64,000 bases of DNA from an uncultured Alphaproteobacteria bacterium (GTDB taxonomy: Bacteria; Pseudomonadota; Alphaproteobacteria; Rhizobiales; Ancalomicrobiaceae): assembly GCA_937892955.1 (NCBI GenBank), contig CALBKH010000051.1, positions 1 to 64,000 on the forward strand. Reading direction: 5' to 3'. The position numbers were made by a program, and so were the translations under genes. This document shows positions 18,684 to 29,310 of this stretch, in pieces. A model generated the notes under the pieces. The model saw only the letters and a program-made list of their open reading frames with translations, made no database searches and was not told the DNA's origin. Position 1 is the first letter of the stretch. Each line of letters begins with the position of its first letter.

Positions 18684-19874
18684 GTGCCCACCCTCGTCGT
18701 TCTCGTCTTCGGTTACCTCCTCTCCCAGTTCTATCGCTCGTTCCTCGCCGTAATCGCGCCGGAACTGGCCGCCGACGTCCACCTCGGCCCGGCCGAACTC
18801 GGGGTCGTCTCCGCCGCCTTCTTCGCCGCCTTCGCCGTCGTGCAACTGCCGATCGGCGCCTCGCTCGATCGTTTCGGCGCTCGCCGCACGGTGGCGATCC
18901 CGATGCTCTCGGCGGTGACCGGCGCCACCGTCTTCGCGCTCGCCCGCGAGCCGTGGCATTCGGTCACCGGCATGGCGCTGATCGGCTTCGGCTGCGCCCC
19001 GATCTACATGGGAGCCTTGTGGGTGATCGGCCGGACCACGACCCCGGCGCGCTTCGCCCTGTGGTCTTCGGCGATCGTCGGCATCGGCTCGCTCGGCAAT
19101 CTCGCCGCCGCCACGCCGCTGGCCGCCGCCGCCACCGCCTTCGGTTGGCGCACCACCATGCTCGGCATCGCCGCGGCGACGCTGCTGTCGGCGTTTCTCG
19201 TCTTCCTGGTGGTGAAGGAGCCGCCGCCCGCGCCGCCGCACGACACCGATCGGCCGAAGCCGAGCATCGGCGAGGTCTTCCGGATCCGCGAGCTGTGGCC
19301 GCTCTATCCGATCGCCCTCGTCTCCTATCCGATCGTGGTGGCGATCCGCGGTCTCTGGGTCGGCCCCTACTTCTCCCAGGTCCACGGCCTCGCCCCGGTC
19401 GAGCGCGGCAACGCCGTCTCCATCATGGTCTTCGCCATGATCGCCGGCGCCTTCTTCTACGGCCCGCTCGATCGCTGGTTCGGCACGCGCAAATGGGTGG
19501 TGGTCGCCGGCACGCTCGCCACCCTGGTCGGGCTCGGCGCTCTCGCCCTCGCGCCGACCATGCCGGTGCTGCCGGCCGCGGCGATGTTCGGGGTGATCGG
19601 CGGCGTCGGCCTGACCTACGGCGTCATGATGGCGCACGCCCGCGCCTTCCTGCCGACGCCGGTGCTCGGCCGCGGCCTCACCTTGATGAACATGTTCATC
19701 ATCGGCGGCGCCGCGATCCTCCAGCCGCTGTCCGGCGCCTTCATGGAGAAATCGCTGGCCGCCGGCATGACCCCGGCCGCCGCCCACGGCGCCCTCTACG
19801 GCGCCTTCGCCGTGGCGCTGGCCGCCTCGCTCGTCGTCTACCTCGTCTCGCGCGACGCCAAACCGGTCACCTGA
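18684..19874 (+). CDS. Major facilitator superfamily transporter
   Basis: Inner-membrane permease of 396 residues with about twelve hydrophobic helices. The MFS motif A-like loop between TM2 and TM3 reads GASLDRFGARR, with a partner loop GPLDRWFGTRKW in the second half. The substrate is unknown. The frame is open from 18516, but the first helix begins at TLVVLVFGYLL and the GTG at 18684 has AGGAA about ten bases upstream, so it is the better start. The next genes in the same direction are for sulfate assimilation, but a 283-bp gap with an inverted repeat separates them. Confidence 0.85.
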   Translation: MPTLVVLVFGYLLSQFYRSFLAVIAPELAADVHLGPAELGVVSAAFFAAFAVVQLPIGASLDRFGARRTVAIPMLSAVTGATVFALAREPWHSVTGMALIGFGCAPIYMGALWVIGRTTTPARFALWSSAIVGIGSLGNLAAATPLAAAATAFGWRTTMLGIAAATLLSAFLVFLVVKEPPPAPPHDTDRPKPSIGEVFRIRELWPLYPIALVSYPIVVAIRGLWVGPYFSQVHGLAPVERGNAVSIMVFAMIAGAFFYGPLDRWFGTRKWVVVAGTLATLVGLGALALAPTMPVLPAAAMFGVIGGVGLTYGVMMAHARAFLPTPVLGRGLTLMNMFIIGGAAILQPLSGAFMEKSLAAGMTPAAAHGALYGAFAVALAASLVVYLVSRDAKPVT

Positions 19875-19888
19875 ACGACGCCGACAAG

Positions 19889-19914
19889 TATTCGTAGATC
19901 GAAAGATACGAATA
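19889..19914. promoter_or_regulatory. Perfect 8-bp inverted repeat upstream of the sulfur operon
   Basis: TATTCGTA-N10-TACGAATA lies 15 bases after the MFS stop and about 244 bases before the DUF2849 start. It is AT-rich against the local background, and without a T run it is not a good terminator, so an operator for the sulfate-assimilation operon is the favoured reading. The cognate regulator is not evident in the window. Confidence 0.45.
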
Positions 19915-20157
19915 TGGCGAAGTAGGAGCTGCACCCGATCGCCGCGCCGGGTAGTCGCAACCCGGTCGGCTGATCGTTCGGAGTGCAGAACGCCCCTCGT
20001 TCTTCGAATTCCGCCGACCTGCGGAAAGTTTTCTCCACCTCGCCGTCGATTCGCAATCGCGAACGGCGCGGACCCGCGCGTCCTCTCCTAGAACATCTCG
20101 ACGTGACGGAAAGCCTCCGAGCTCCGTCCGACGTCACGGTTCGCCAGGAGAGCCCCC

Positions 20158-20454
20158 ATGCAGGTCGTCACCGCCAATCGCCTGATCGATGGCCGGGTCG
20201 TGTTCCGCGATGCCGCCGGCCGTTGGTGCGAGGCCTTCGCCGCCGCAGCCGCCCTCGAAGCCGCCGCCACGACGCAAGCCGTCGCCGAGAGCGCCCGCGA
20301 CGTCGCCGCCCGTCTGATCGTCGACCCCTACGCGGTCGACGTGGTCGCCACGCCCGCCGGCCTCACCCCGACGAGCATGCGCGAGCGGATCCGCGCCGGC
20401 GGCCCGACCTCGGGCTCGGAAGTCGCCGCCCCCCGTCTCGATCGCGCCGCCTGA
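20158..20454 (+). CDS. DUF2849 domain protein
   Basis: Small 98-residue protein of the DUF2849 family (QVVTANRLIDGRVVFRD, then AARLIVDPYAVDV). It is found almost always directly before the sulfite reductase gene in alphaproteobacterial sulfur operons. The exact role is unproven; a part in sulfite reduction or siroheme enzyme function is inferred from the constant neighbourhood. An AGGAGAG ribosome binding site precedes the ATG. cysI starts 23 bases after its stop. The siroheme synthase gene (cysG) that often heads this operon is absent here. Confidence 0.85.
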   Translation: MQVVTANRLIDGRVVFRDAAGRWCEAFAAAAALEAAATTQAVAESARDVAARLIVDPYAVDVVATPAGLTPTSMRERIRAGGPTSGSEVAAPRLDRAA

Positions 20455-20477
20455 GCCGTCGCCGAGGAGCCCTCGCC

Positions 20478-22125
<1,648 letters not shown>

Positions 22126-22139
<14 letters not shown>

Positions 22140-22899
22140 CCTCGTCACCCTCGATCGGCGGCCCCGCCTCACCGCCACCGAGCGCGCCCGCGCCCGCGCC
22201 GACCGCCTCGACGCCGAACACGGCGCCCTGCCGGCGGTCGACCTGATCGACCTCGTCGTCCATCGCCTGTTTCCGGGTGAGGTGGCGCTGGTCTCGTCCT
22301 TCGGCGCCGATGCCGCCGTCCTCCTCGATCTCGTCGCCGAGGTCGACCCCTCGGTGCCGGTGATCTTCGTCGACACCGGCCGCCACTTCGGCGAAACGCT
22401 GCGCCACCGCGACCGGCTGGTCGAGCGGCTGGGCTTCACCGACGTGCGCTCCGTCACGCCCGCCCCGGTCGCGGTGATGGCCGCCGATCCGCTCGGCGTG
22501 CTCTGGCACGGCGACGCCGACGCCTGCTGCCGTCTGCGCAAGATCACGCCACTCGCCGAAGCCGTCGCACCCTTCGCCGCCTGGATCTCCGGCCGCAAAC
22601 GCTTCCAGGCGGCGACCCGCGCCGCCATCCCGACCTTCACCGCCGACGGGACGCGGATCAAGGTCGATCCCCTGGCGACCTGGACGGCCGAGGACGTCGC
22701 CACCCGGGCCGCGGCACGTGACCTGCCGGCCCATCCGCTGGTCGCCCGCGGCTACCCCTCGATCGGCTGCCTGCCCTGCACCGCCCCGGTCGCCCCGGGC
22801 GAAGACGCTCGCGCCGGGCGCTGGCGCGGGCTCGAGAAGACGGAATGCGGCATCCACCTCGGTCTTGCGACCGATGAAGAACACGGGAGCGGAATATGA
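22126..22899 (+). CDS. cysH: Phosphoadenylyl/adenylyl-sulfate reductase
   Basis: Reduces activated sulfate (APS or PAPS) to sulfite with thioredoxin. The 257-residue protein has SSFGADAAVLLDLVAE for nucleotide binding. Four cluster cysteines are present as Cys134-Cys135 and Cys215-x2-Cys218, and the catalytic cysteine is Cys241 in ECGIHL. The CC/CxxC pairs mark the iron-sulfur form that normally uses APS, unlike the cluster-less enteric PAPS reductase. The start overlaps the end of cysI, and its stop overlaps the next start as ATGA, so the three genes form a tight operon. Confidence 0.93.
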
Positions 22900-23432
22900 C
22901 CAGCCACACGGACGTCTTCGCCCGCGGGCGCTTCGTCGCCGATCGTTGGACCGTCGTCGCCGACGACGCGTCGCTCCCCGAAGGACCGATCTTCGTCTCC
23001 CTCGCCCGCTGGCGCCGCGACGCCGATCGCCTCGTCTCGCGCGGTCAGCCGATCGGCCTGATGATCGATCCCGCCGATCGCCTCGACGACGTCGTCGCCG
23101 ACCTGCCGCGCTTCGCCGCGATCGCCGTCCGCTTCGCCAAGTTCGCCGACGGCCGCGGCTATTCGATCGCCCGCCTGCTGCGCGAGCGCCACGGTTTTGC
23201 CGGCGAGTTGCGGGCCGTCGGCGACATCCTGCTCGATCAGGTGGCGCACTATTTCCGCGTCGGCTTCGATACCCTCGCGATCGACCACGCCCCGACCCGC
23301 GATCGCCTCCTCGCCGGCACCCCGGTCTGCCTGCCCCTCCACTACCAACCGGCGACCGAGCCGGCGACCGCTCCGGTCCCCGGCCGCCCCTGGCTCAGGG
23401 TGCCTTATCAAGACGCCTGGTGTGGTGTATGA
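22896..23432 (+). CDS. DUF934 protein of the sulfate-assimilation operon
   Basis: A 178-residue protein of the DUF934 family, regularly last in alphaproteobacterial cysI-cysH operons. Conserved features are IAVRFAKFADGRGYSIARLLRER and VGDILLDQVAHYFRVGFD. No catalytic motif is recognisable. A helper role in sulfite reduction is inferred only from the constant linkage. Its start overlaps the cysH stop by four bases. Confidence 0.88.
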   Translation: MTSHTDVFARGRFVADRWTVVADDASLPEGPIFVSLARWRRDADRLVSRGQPIGLMIDPADRLDDVVADLPRFAAIAVRFAKFADGRGYSIARLLRERHGFAGELRAVGDILLDQVAHYFRVGFDTLAIDHAPTRDRLLAGTPVCLPLHYQPATEPATAPVPGRPWLRVPYQDAWCGV

Positions 23433-23593
23433 GCATCTTCTAATACATTAGATCGCAGCGACCGCGGCTCCGGCCGTGGTGCGCCGAGCGACGGCGGCGC
23501 GGGTCTCTCGGTGCTCGCGCCGAGGACCGTCGGCGAACGTCGGACCGGCGGGGAATCCGGTTCCGGCGAGCCCGTTCGACGTGGGGAGGGAAG

Positions 23594-23992
23594 ATGGAAG
23601 AGACGAACGGCACGCCCCTCGCCGAAGACCATTTCGGCGAGGACCCTTGCGACTTCTTCGACGACGGCGCGATCAAGATCCGCGTCACCGACACCGACGG
23701 CAAGGAGCATGTCCTGCCGGCGGTCGACGGTTGGCGGGTGATGGAGGTGATCCGCGACTGGGGTCTGCCGATCAAGGCCGAATGCGGCGGCTCCTGCGCC
23801 TGCGGCACCTGCCACGTCTATGTCGACGACAAGTGGATGGACAAGCTGCCGCCGGCGACCGACGAGGAGATGGACCAGCTCGACCTGATCTTCGGCGTCC
23901 AGGAGAACTCCCGCCTCGCCTGCCAGATCCTCACCGCCGCCGACATCGACGGTCTGGAGATCCGCCTCGCCCCCGGCAGCGAGGTCGACTGA
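23594..23992 (+). CDS. [2Fe-2S] ferredoxin
   Basis: Small electron carrier of 132 residues. An acidic N-terminal extension of about 27 residues precedes a ferredoxin fold. The four cluster ligands are Cys64, Cys70 and Cys73 in ECGGSCACGTC and Cys110 in RLACQI, the adrenodoxin/putidaredoxin spacing. Cys68 is extra. Known partners of this type are cytochromes P450, dioxygenases and Fe-S assembly. The gene lies 161 bases after the sulfur operon, so supply of electrons to sulfite reductase is possible but not shown. Confidence 0.9.
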   Translation: MEETNGTPLAEDHFGEDPCDFFDDGAIKIRVTDTDGKEHVLPAVDGWRVMEVIRDWGLPIKAECGGSCACGTCHVYVDDKWMDKLPPATDEEMDQLDLIFGVQENSRLACQILTAADIDGLEIRLAPGSEVD

Positions 23993-24140
23993 CGGCATCG
24001 AAGCGGCCGCGTTCCCGTCGCGTCCCGCCGCCGTGCGATCGACCGGCGTCGCTTCGAGCTTGCCTTCCGTACCGAAGTACCGGAGATCTCGGTTCCGGGC
24101 TCGATCAAGGCCCCGCTCACGAGATGCTACCGAGATCCCC

Positions 24141-24755
24141 ATGTCCGCTCCGACCTCGCCGCCGCCCTTCGTCGTGCTCTCCCGTGAGACGATCTGGAAG
24201 GGCTTCTGCCACCTCGAGCGGGTCGTCTTCGACCTCCGCACCGCCGCTGGCGGCAGTCATCGCCATTCCTTCGTCATAGAGAGCCATGGCCACGCCGCCG
24301 CGGTGCTGGCCTTCGATCCGCTGCGCCGCGAAGCGGTCCTGGTGCGCCAATTGCGCCTGCCCCAGGCCCTCGAGGGCGACGACCCGATGAGCCTCGAGAT
24401 CATCGCCGGCCTCCTCGATCACGCCGGTGAGCCGCCCGAGGAGACCGCCCGACGCGAGGCGATGGAGGAGGCCGGCCTCGCGCTCACCCGTATCGAACCG
24501 ATCGCCGCCGCTCGGTCCTCGCCCGGCCTGTGCGCCGAGAAGGTGTGGATCTATCTGGCCGAGGTCGACCTCTCGACCGCTCGCATCGCCGACGGCGGCG
24601 GCCTCGCCCACGAAGGCGAGGAGATCGAAGTGGTGGTGCTGCCCCTCGCCGATCTCGCCGCCATGGCCGACCGCGGCGACGGATTGGACATGAAAACGCT
24701 CTACGCGGTGCAGACGCTGCGTCTCGAGCGGCCGGAGTTGTTCGCCGCGGCGTGA
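24141..24755 (+). CDS. Nudix hydrolase, ADP-ribose pyrophosphatase-like
   Basis: Predicted 204-residue hydrolase of nucleoside diphosphates linked to another moiety; the fold and tail resemble NudF/NudK enzymes acting on ADP-ribose or GDP-mannose. The Nudix box reads AGLLDHAGE...REAMEEAGL, with one residue more than the Gx5E classic spacing between the first Gly and Glu. ARSSPGLCAEKVWIYLAEV forms the following strand region. The ATG at 24141 was chosen because the open frame upstream to 24033 is Arg/Ser-rich and unconserved. 4.5S RNA and dnaX follow. Confidence 0.85.
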   Translation: MSAPTSPPPFVVLSRETIWKGFCHLERVVFDLRTAAGGSHRHSFVIESHGHAAAVLAFDPLRREAVLVRQLRLPQALEGDDPMSLEIIAGLLDHAGEPPEETARREAMEEAGLALTRIEPIAAARSSPGLCAEKVWIYLAEVDLSTARIADGGGLAHEGEEIEVVVLPLADLAAMADRGDGLDMKTLYAVQTLRLERPELFAAA

Positions 24756-24929
24756 ACCGCGAAATGCACGGCGACCTGCGGCGACGACGCCGGTGCGAAA
24801 CACCGTCGTCCCCCGCCGGCACCCGGGTCGAATTCGCATCCGCGCCTTCCGCTCCCGTCGACGATCACGGTCGCGCCGTCCACATCCCCCCTTGCATCTG
24901 CCCCCCCGATCCATGATATGACCCCCTCG

Positions 24930-25025
24930 GGAGGTCGGCGGTGGACGTTGTCACTCGCCGACCGGGTCAGGTCCGGAAGGAAGCAGCCCAGACGAGTCGG
25001 ACGCGGGTCGCGCGTCGGCCTCCTT
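24930..25025 (+). ncRNA. ffs: Signal recognition particle 4.5S RNA
   Basis: The small bacterial SRP RNA binds Ffh and targets nascent membrane proteins. The diagnostic apical loop and symmetric bulge are clear at 24966-24989 (GTCAGGTCCGGAAGGAAGC). The ends GGAGGTCGGCG and CGTCGGCCTCC pair with G-U allowance, and CCTTTT follows as terminator. Its place just upstream of dnaX is the common alphaproteobacterial arrangement. The ends are good to a few bases. Confidence 0.95.
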
Positions 25026-25077
25026 TTCGATCCGCTTCCGGATCCCCTTTCCGAGACCGACGAGGCCGCCGACCCGC

Positions 25078-26928
25078 ATGGACGGACTTTTCCCGCCCGA
25101 TGCCTCCGCCTCGACGCCCACCGGCGTCTACCGCGTTCTCGCCCGTAAATACCGCCCACAGAGCTTCGACGACCTGATCGGCCAGGAGCCGATGGTCAGG
25201 ACATTGTCGAACGCCTTCTCGATCGGCCGCATCGCGCAAGGCTACATGCTCACCGGCGTGCGCGGCGTCGGCAAGACGACCACAGCCCGCATCCTCGCCC
25301 GCGCCCTCAACTACGAGATCCCCGGCGAGATCGACCGACCGACCATCGCCATGAACCGCGAGGGCGTCCACTGCCGCGCCATCATGGAGGGCCGCCACGT
25401 CGACGTCATCGAGATGGACGCGGCGTCCCACACCTCGATCAACGACATCCGCGAGATCACGGAAGCCTCCAGATACAAGCCGGTGTCGGCGCGCACCAAG
25501 GTCTACATCATCGACGAGGTCCACATGCTGTCGACGGCGGCCTTCAACGGCCTGCTGAAGACGCTCGAGGAGCCGCCGGAGCACGTCAAGTTCATCTTCG
25601 CCACCACCGAGATCCGCAAGGTCCCGGTGACCATCCTCTCCCGCTGCCAGCGCTTCGACCTCCGCCGCATCGACACCGACGTGCTGATCCGCCACCTCGC
25701 CCGCATCGCCGAGGCCGAGAAGGTCGAGATCGACCACGAAGCGCTGCGCCTCGTCGCCCGCGCCGCCGAAGGCTCGGTGCGCGACAGCCTGTCGCTGCTC
25801 GATCAGGCGATCGCCCACGGCGAGGGCCGCATCGAGGTGCGCGAGGTGCGCGAGATGCTCGGCCTCGCCGACCGCGCCCGCGTCATCGACCTCTTCGAGG
25901 AGGTGATGAAGGGCGACGCGGCGGCGGCGCTGGCCGAGATCCGCGCCCAGTACGACGTCGGCGCCGATCCCGCCGTGGTGATCGCCGATCTCGCCGACTT
26001 CGTCCATTTCGTCACCCGGGTGAAACTGGTGCCGGCCGCGGCGGACGACGCGGCGGCGACCGAGGACGAGCGCCGCCGCGGCCGCACCTTCGCCGAAACG
26101 CTGTCGCTGCGCGTCCTGTCGCGCGCCTGGCAGATGCTGCTCAAGGGCTACGACGAGGTGAAGTCGGCGCCGAAGTCGCTCGCCGCCGCCGAGATGCTGC
26201 TCGTCCGCCTCGCCTATGCCGCCGACCTGCCGACGCCCGACGAGGCGCTGCGGATGCTGCGCGACGGCGCCCTCCCCCAGGGGTCCGGCGCGCCCGCCCC
26301 GCGCGGCCCCTCCGGTGGCGGCGGCGCCCAGGCGAGCCTCGGCGCACCCGCTCCCCGCCCGCTCCCCGCCGCGATGAGCCGGCCGGCGAGCGACCCGGTG
26401 GCCACCGCCTCGGCCCAGCCCGGCCCCCGCCTCGTCGCCTCGACCGAACCGCAGGCCGTGAAGCCGACGCCCGTCCCGCAGCCGAGCGTCCGCCTGACCT
26501 CGCTCCAGGACGTCGCCGCGCTCGCCGCCGAGAAGCGCGACATCCGGCTCAAGCTGGCGATCGAGAAACAGCTTCGCCCGGTCGGTTTCGAGACCGGCCG
26601 CATCGATGTTTCGCCGACGAAGGATGCGCCCTTCGATCTGCCGCAGGAACTCGCCCGCAAACTCTCCGACTGGACCGGCATCCGCTGGGTGGTGGCGCTC
26701 TCCCGCGACGAGGGCGGGCCGACCATCGCCGAGGAGCGCGAAGCCGCGCGTGATCGCCTCGTCACCGACGCCCGCGCCGATCCGTTGGTGGCGGCGGTGC
26801 TGAAACGTTTCCCTGGTGCCAAGATCGTCGACGTCCGCGTCCAGGCGCCCGAGGGCGAGGAGACCGGCGACGCCGGAGCGACGCCCACCGTCGACGCCGA
26901 AGATCCCGGCTGGAGCCCGGACGACTGA
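25078..26928 (+). CDS. dnaX: DNA polymerase III subunit gamma/tau
   Basis: Clamp-loader ATPase of the replisome. The 616-residue protein has RKYRPQSFDDLIGQ, Walker A GVRGVGKTT, Walker B YIIDEVHML, the SRC sensor region ILSRCQRFDL, and lid and collar domains to about residue 375. A long Pro/Ala/Gly linker (about 400-475) leads to a C-terminal tau domain for polymerase binding. The zinc module that has four cysteines in E. coli is reduced here to a single Cys (EGVHCRAIM), common in this order. No A-rich slippery site was noticed in the linker. ybaB follows after 43 bases. Confidence 0.95.
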   Translation: MDGLFPPDASASTPTGVYRVLARKYRPQSFDDLIGQEPMVRTLSNAFSIGRIAQGYMLTGVRGVGKTTTARILARALNYEIPGEIDRPTIAMNREGVHCRAIMEGRHVDVIEMDAASHTSINDIREITEASRYKPVSARTKVYIIDEVHMLSTAAFNGLLKTLEEPPEHVKFIFATTEIRKVPVTILSRCQRFDLRRIDTDVLIRHLARIAEAEKVEIDHEALRLVARAAEGSVRDSLSLLDQAIAHGEGRIEVREVREMLGLADRARVIDLFEEVMKGDAAAALAEIRAQYDVGADPAVVIADLADFVHFVTRVKLVPAAADDAAATEDERRRGRTFAETLSLRVLSRAWQMLLKGYDEVKSAPKSLAAAEMLLVRLAYAADLPTPDEALRMLRDGALPQGSGAPAPRGPSGGGGAQASLGAPAPRPLPAAMSRPASDPVATASAQPGPRLVASTEPQAVKPTPVPQPSVRLTSLQDVAALAAEKRDIRLKLAIEKQLRPVGFETGRIDVSPTKDAPFDLPQELARKLSDWTGIRWVVALSRDEGGPTIAEEREAARDRLVTDARADPLVAAVLKRFPGAKIVDVRVQAPEGEETGDAGATPTVDAEDPGWSPDD

Positions 26929-26971
26929 TCCCCGAGCCCCCCTTTTCCGATCAGAGACGCGAGGACGTCCC

Positions 26972-27292
26972 ATGGATTTCATGAAGATGATGAGCAAGGC
27001 CAAGGAGATGCAGGCCAAGATGGCCGGTCTCCAGGACGAGTTGGCGACGATCGAGGTCACCGGCACCTCCGGCGGCGGCCTCGTCTCGGTCACCATCACC
27101 GGCAAGGGCGAGCTCCGGAACGTCGAGATCGACCCGTCGCTCCTGAAGCCCGAAGAGGCCGAGATCGTCGAGGACCTGATCGTCGCCGCCCATCGCGACG
27201 CCCATTCGCGCGCCGAGGCGGCGATCGCCGAGAAGATGGCGGAGATGACCGGCGGCATGGGCCTGCCGAGCGGCTTCAAGCTGCCGTTCTGA
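26972..27292 (+). CDS. ybaB: Nucleoid-associated protein, YbaB/EbfC family
   Basis: Small DNA-binding dimer of 106 residues. An N-terminal helix (MDFMKMMSKAKEMQAKMAGLQDE) is followed by the strand region VTITGKGELRNVEIDPSLL and a C-terminal helix. The ATG at 26972 is set by the conserved start. It sits 43 bases after dnaX, the universal pairing. recR, which usually comes next, is missing; ruvB on the other strand is the next gene. Confidence 0.93.
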   Translation: MDFMKMMSKAKEMQAKMAGLQDELATIEVTGTSGGGLVSVTITGKGELRNVEIDPSLLKPEEAEIVEDLIVAAHRDAHSRAEAAIAEKMAEMTGGMGLPSGFKLPF

Positions 27293-27298
27293 TACTGG

Positions 27299-27334
27299 GC
27301 TCATGAAATTCGGACGAGCCCGAGTTTCATGAGC
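27299..27334. terminator. Long hairpin after ybaB
   Basis: The 15-base arms GCTCATGAAATTCGG and CCGAGTTTCATGAGC pair with a single mismatch around a 6-base loop, starting 7 bases after the ybaB stop. No T run follows. It may protect the 3' end or be a repeat; it shares TTCGGACGAG with the palindrome at 45651. Confidence 0.5.
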
Positions 27335-27375
27335 GTCACGGCCTGGCCGGCCGACGCCCGTTCGGGCTTGCCTTC

Positions 27376-27412
27376 GCCGACGACGTTTCGAAAAAGCCGA
27401 AACTTCGTCGGC
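27376..27412. terminator. Bidirectional hairpin between ybaB and ruvB
   Basis: The 15-base arms GCCGACGACGTTTCG and CGAAACTTCGTCGGC pair with one mismatch around a loop of AAAAAGC. Read on the minus strand, it lies 7 bases beyond the ruvB stop. It fits a shared terminator for the convergent genes. Confidence 0.5.
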
Positions 27413-27418
27413 TCGGTA

Positions 27419-28459
27419 TCACTCCTCGTCGCCGAGGAGCAAGCCGAGCTGCTCCGGCCGGCCCATCGGCACCGGCAGGCCCATGTGGCGGAAGGCCGCT
27501 TGCGTCAGCATGCGGCCGCGCGGCGTGCGCTGCACGAAGCCCTGCTGGATCAGATAGGGCTCGACGATCTCCTCGATCGCATCGCGCGGCTCCGACAGCG
27601 CCGCTGCGATCGTCTCGATGCCGACCGGCCCGCCGTTGAACGACACCGCGATGACGTCGAGATAGCGCCGATCGAGCTGGTCGAGCCCGGCGCGGTCGAC
27701 CTCGAGCCGGATCAACGCTTTGTCGGCGATGTCGCGATCGATCGAAGCCTTGCCGGCGACCACCGCGAAATCGCGTACCCGGCGCAGAAGACGACCGGCG
27801 ATGCGCGGCGTCCCGCGCGAGCGTCGCGCGATCTCGTTCGCCCCTTCCTCGGTGATGGCGAGCCCCATCAGCCGCGCGCCCCTTCGGACGATGAACTCGA
27901 GCTCCGCCACCGTGTAGAAATTGAGCCGGATCGGGATGCCGAAGCGGTCGCGCAGCGGCGTCGTCAGAAGGCCGAGCCGGGTGGTGGCGGCGACCAGGGT
28001 GAACTTGGCGAGGTCGATCTTCACCGACCGCGCCGCCGGCCCCTCGCCGATGATCAGATCGAGCTGGTAGTCCTCCATCGCCGGATAGAGGATCTCCTCG
28101 ACCGCCGGATTGAGCCGATGGATCTCGTCGATGAACAGGACATCGCGGTCTTCGAGGTTGGTCAGGAGCGCGGCGAGATCGCCCGCCTTGGCGATCACCG
28201 GACCCGAGGTCGAGCGGAAGTTGACACCCAGCTCGCGGGCGACGATCTGGGCGAGCGTCGTCTTGCCGAGCCCCGGCGGACCGACGAAGAGCACGTGGTC
28301 GAGCGCGTCGCGACGGGTCTTCGCCGCTTCGATGAAGACCGACAGGTTGTCGCGCGCCGCGGCCTGCCCGACGAAGTCGGCGAGAGCCTGCGGGCGCAGC
28401 GAGGCGTCGAAATCCTCCTCGCGCTTCTCCCCCGATACCAGTCGTCTCGGTGTGGCCAT
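27419..28459 (-). CDS. ruvB: Holliday junction branch migration DNA helicase RuvB
   Basis: AAA+ motor that drives branch migration with RuvA. The 346-residue protein has Walker A GPPGLGKTT at residues 60-68, Walker B VLFIDEIHRL, sensor 1 VAATTRLGLL and the RuvB beta-hairpin region, then a winged-helix C-terminus. The ATG at 28459 (MATPRRLVSGEKREEDFD) fits the family; the frame upstream does not. Unlike the usual ruvC-ruvA-ruvB operon, a 2.7-kb block of plus-strand genes separates ruvB from ruvA, so it needs its own promoter just upstream of 28459. Confidence 0.96.
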   Translation of the reverse strand: MATPRRLVSGEKREEDFDASLRPQALADFVGQAAARDNLSVFIEAAKTRRDALDHVLFVGPPGLGKTTLAQIVARELGVNFRSTSGPVIAKAGDLAALLTNLEDRDVLFIDEIHRLNPAVEEILYPAMEDYQLDLIIGEGPAARSVKIDLAKFTLVAATTRLGLLTTPLRDRFGIPIRLNFYTVAELEFIVRRGARLMGLAITEEGANEIARRSRGTPRIAGRLLRRVRDFAVVAGKASIDRDIADKALIRLEVDRAGLDQLDRRYLDVIAVSFNGGPVGIETIAAALSEPRDAIEEIVEPYLIQQGFVQRTPRGRMLTQAAFRHMGLPVPMGRPEQLGLLLGDEE

Positions 28460-28623
28460 CGAATCGCCTACCCGCCGTCGAACCTCGCCTCGTCCGTTCC
28501 CTAGCATGGCCGCACGCCGGGACGAAGCGAGAACGAACCGCCGAGATCCGCTCCCGTCCGGCTGTCGCGGTCGCATTTTCGCGCTAACATGCCGGCCGGT
28601 CGCGTCGCCACCGGAGGAGTGCC

Positions 28624-29289
28624 ATGCCGAAGCCGTCGTCCATCGGGTCCATCGTCGGCCCTGCCGCGCTCGTTCTCGGCCTCACGGCCGCGCTCGCCCT
28701 GCCGCTCACCGCCCCGGCCACGGCACAACAGCCGGCCGAAACCTCTGCCCGCCTCACCTGCACCGGCCCCTTCTCGGCCGAGGCCTCCCACGCCTCGCTC
28801 GTCGCCATCGTCGGCAAGGACAACGCGATCTTCGAACTGGTCGACGGTGCCGAGGGCGAGAAGGTCGCCTCCACCGTGCTCTTTCCCAAGAACGAGAAAC
28901 GCCGCCTCGAGCTGATGTGGGCCGACGAGAACAAGCGGCGCGGCCTCGTCCACGTCCGCCTCTCCGACACCTCCACCTGGGTGGCTCCCAACGGATTGAA
29001 GATCGGCATGACGCTGGCCGAAGTCGAGAAACTCAACGGCGAGCCCTTCACCCTCTCCGGCTTCGATTGGGACTACGGCGGCTACGTCACCGACTGGAAG
29101 GGCGGCACGCTCGGCGCCGACATCCCCGGCGGCTGCACCGTCCAGGCCCGCTTCACCGTGCCCGAAGGCGCTCCCGAAGGCCCCGCCTCGAAGGTTTCCG
29201 GCGACCGTGAGTTCGCCTCCACCGACAAGAACATGCGCGCCGTGAAGCCGGTGATCGGCTCGCTCTCCTTCGGCTTCCCGCAGCCCTGA
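28624..29289 (+). CDS. Exported protein of unknown function
   Basis: A 221-residue protein with a clear signal peptide (IVGPAALVLGLTAALALPLTAPATAQQ). The mature part carries a single cysteine pair (LTCTGPF near residue 46 and GGCTVQ near 170). The recognisable block is APNGLKIGMTLAEVEKLNG, EPFTLSGFDWDYGGYV, which I have seen in unnamed exported proteins of several phyla, with no assigned function. A GGAGGAG-type ribosome binding site (CCGGAGGAGTGCC) precedes the ATG. It is divergent from ruvB and part of the plus-strand block that splits the ruv genes. Confidence 0.8.
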   Translation: MPKPSSIGSIVGPAALVLGLTAALALPLTAPATAQQPAETSARLTCTGPFSAEASHASLVAIVGKDNAIFELVDGAEGEKVASTVLFPKNEKRRLELMWADENKRRGLVHVRLSDTSTWVAPNGLKIGMTLAEVEKLNGEPFTLSGFDWDYGGYVTDWKGGTLGADIPGGCTVQARFTVPEGAPEGPASKVSGDREFASTDKNMRAVKPVIGSLSFGFPQP

Positions 29290-29310
29290 ACCGGAGGGCG
29301 GCTCGCCCCC

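Noticed and set aside
26240..26500. Programmed frameshift in dnaX to make a short gamma form
   Set aside because: No A-rich slippery heptamer with a following stop was found in the linker; the reading frame continues normally to the tau end.
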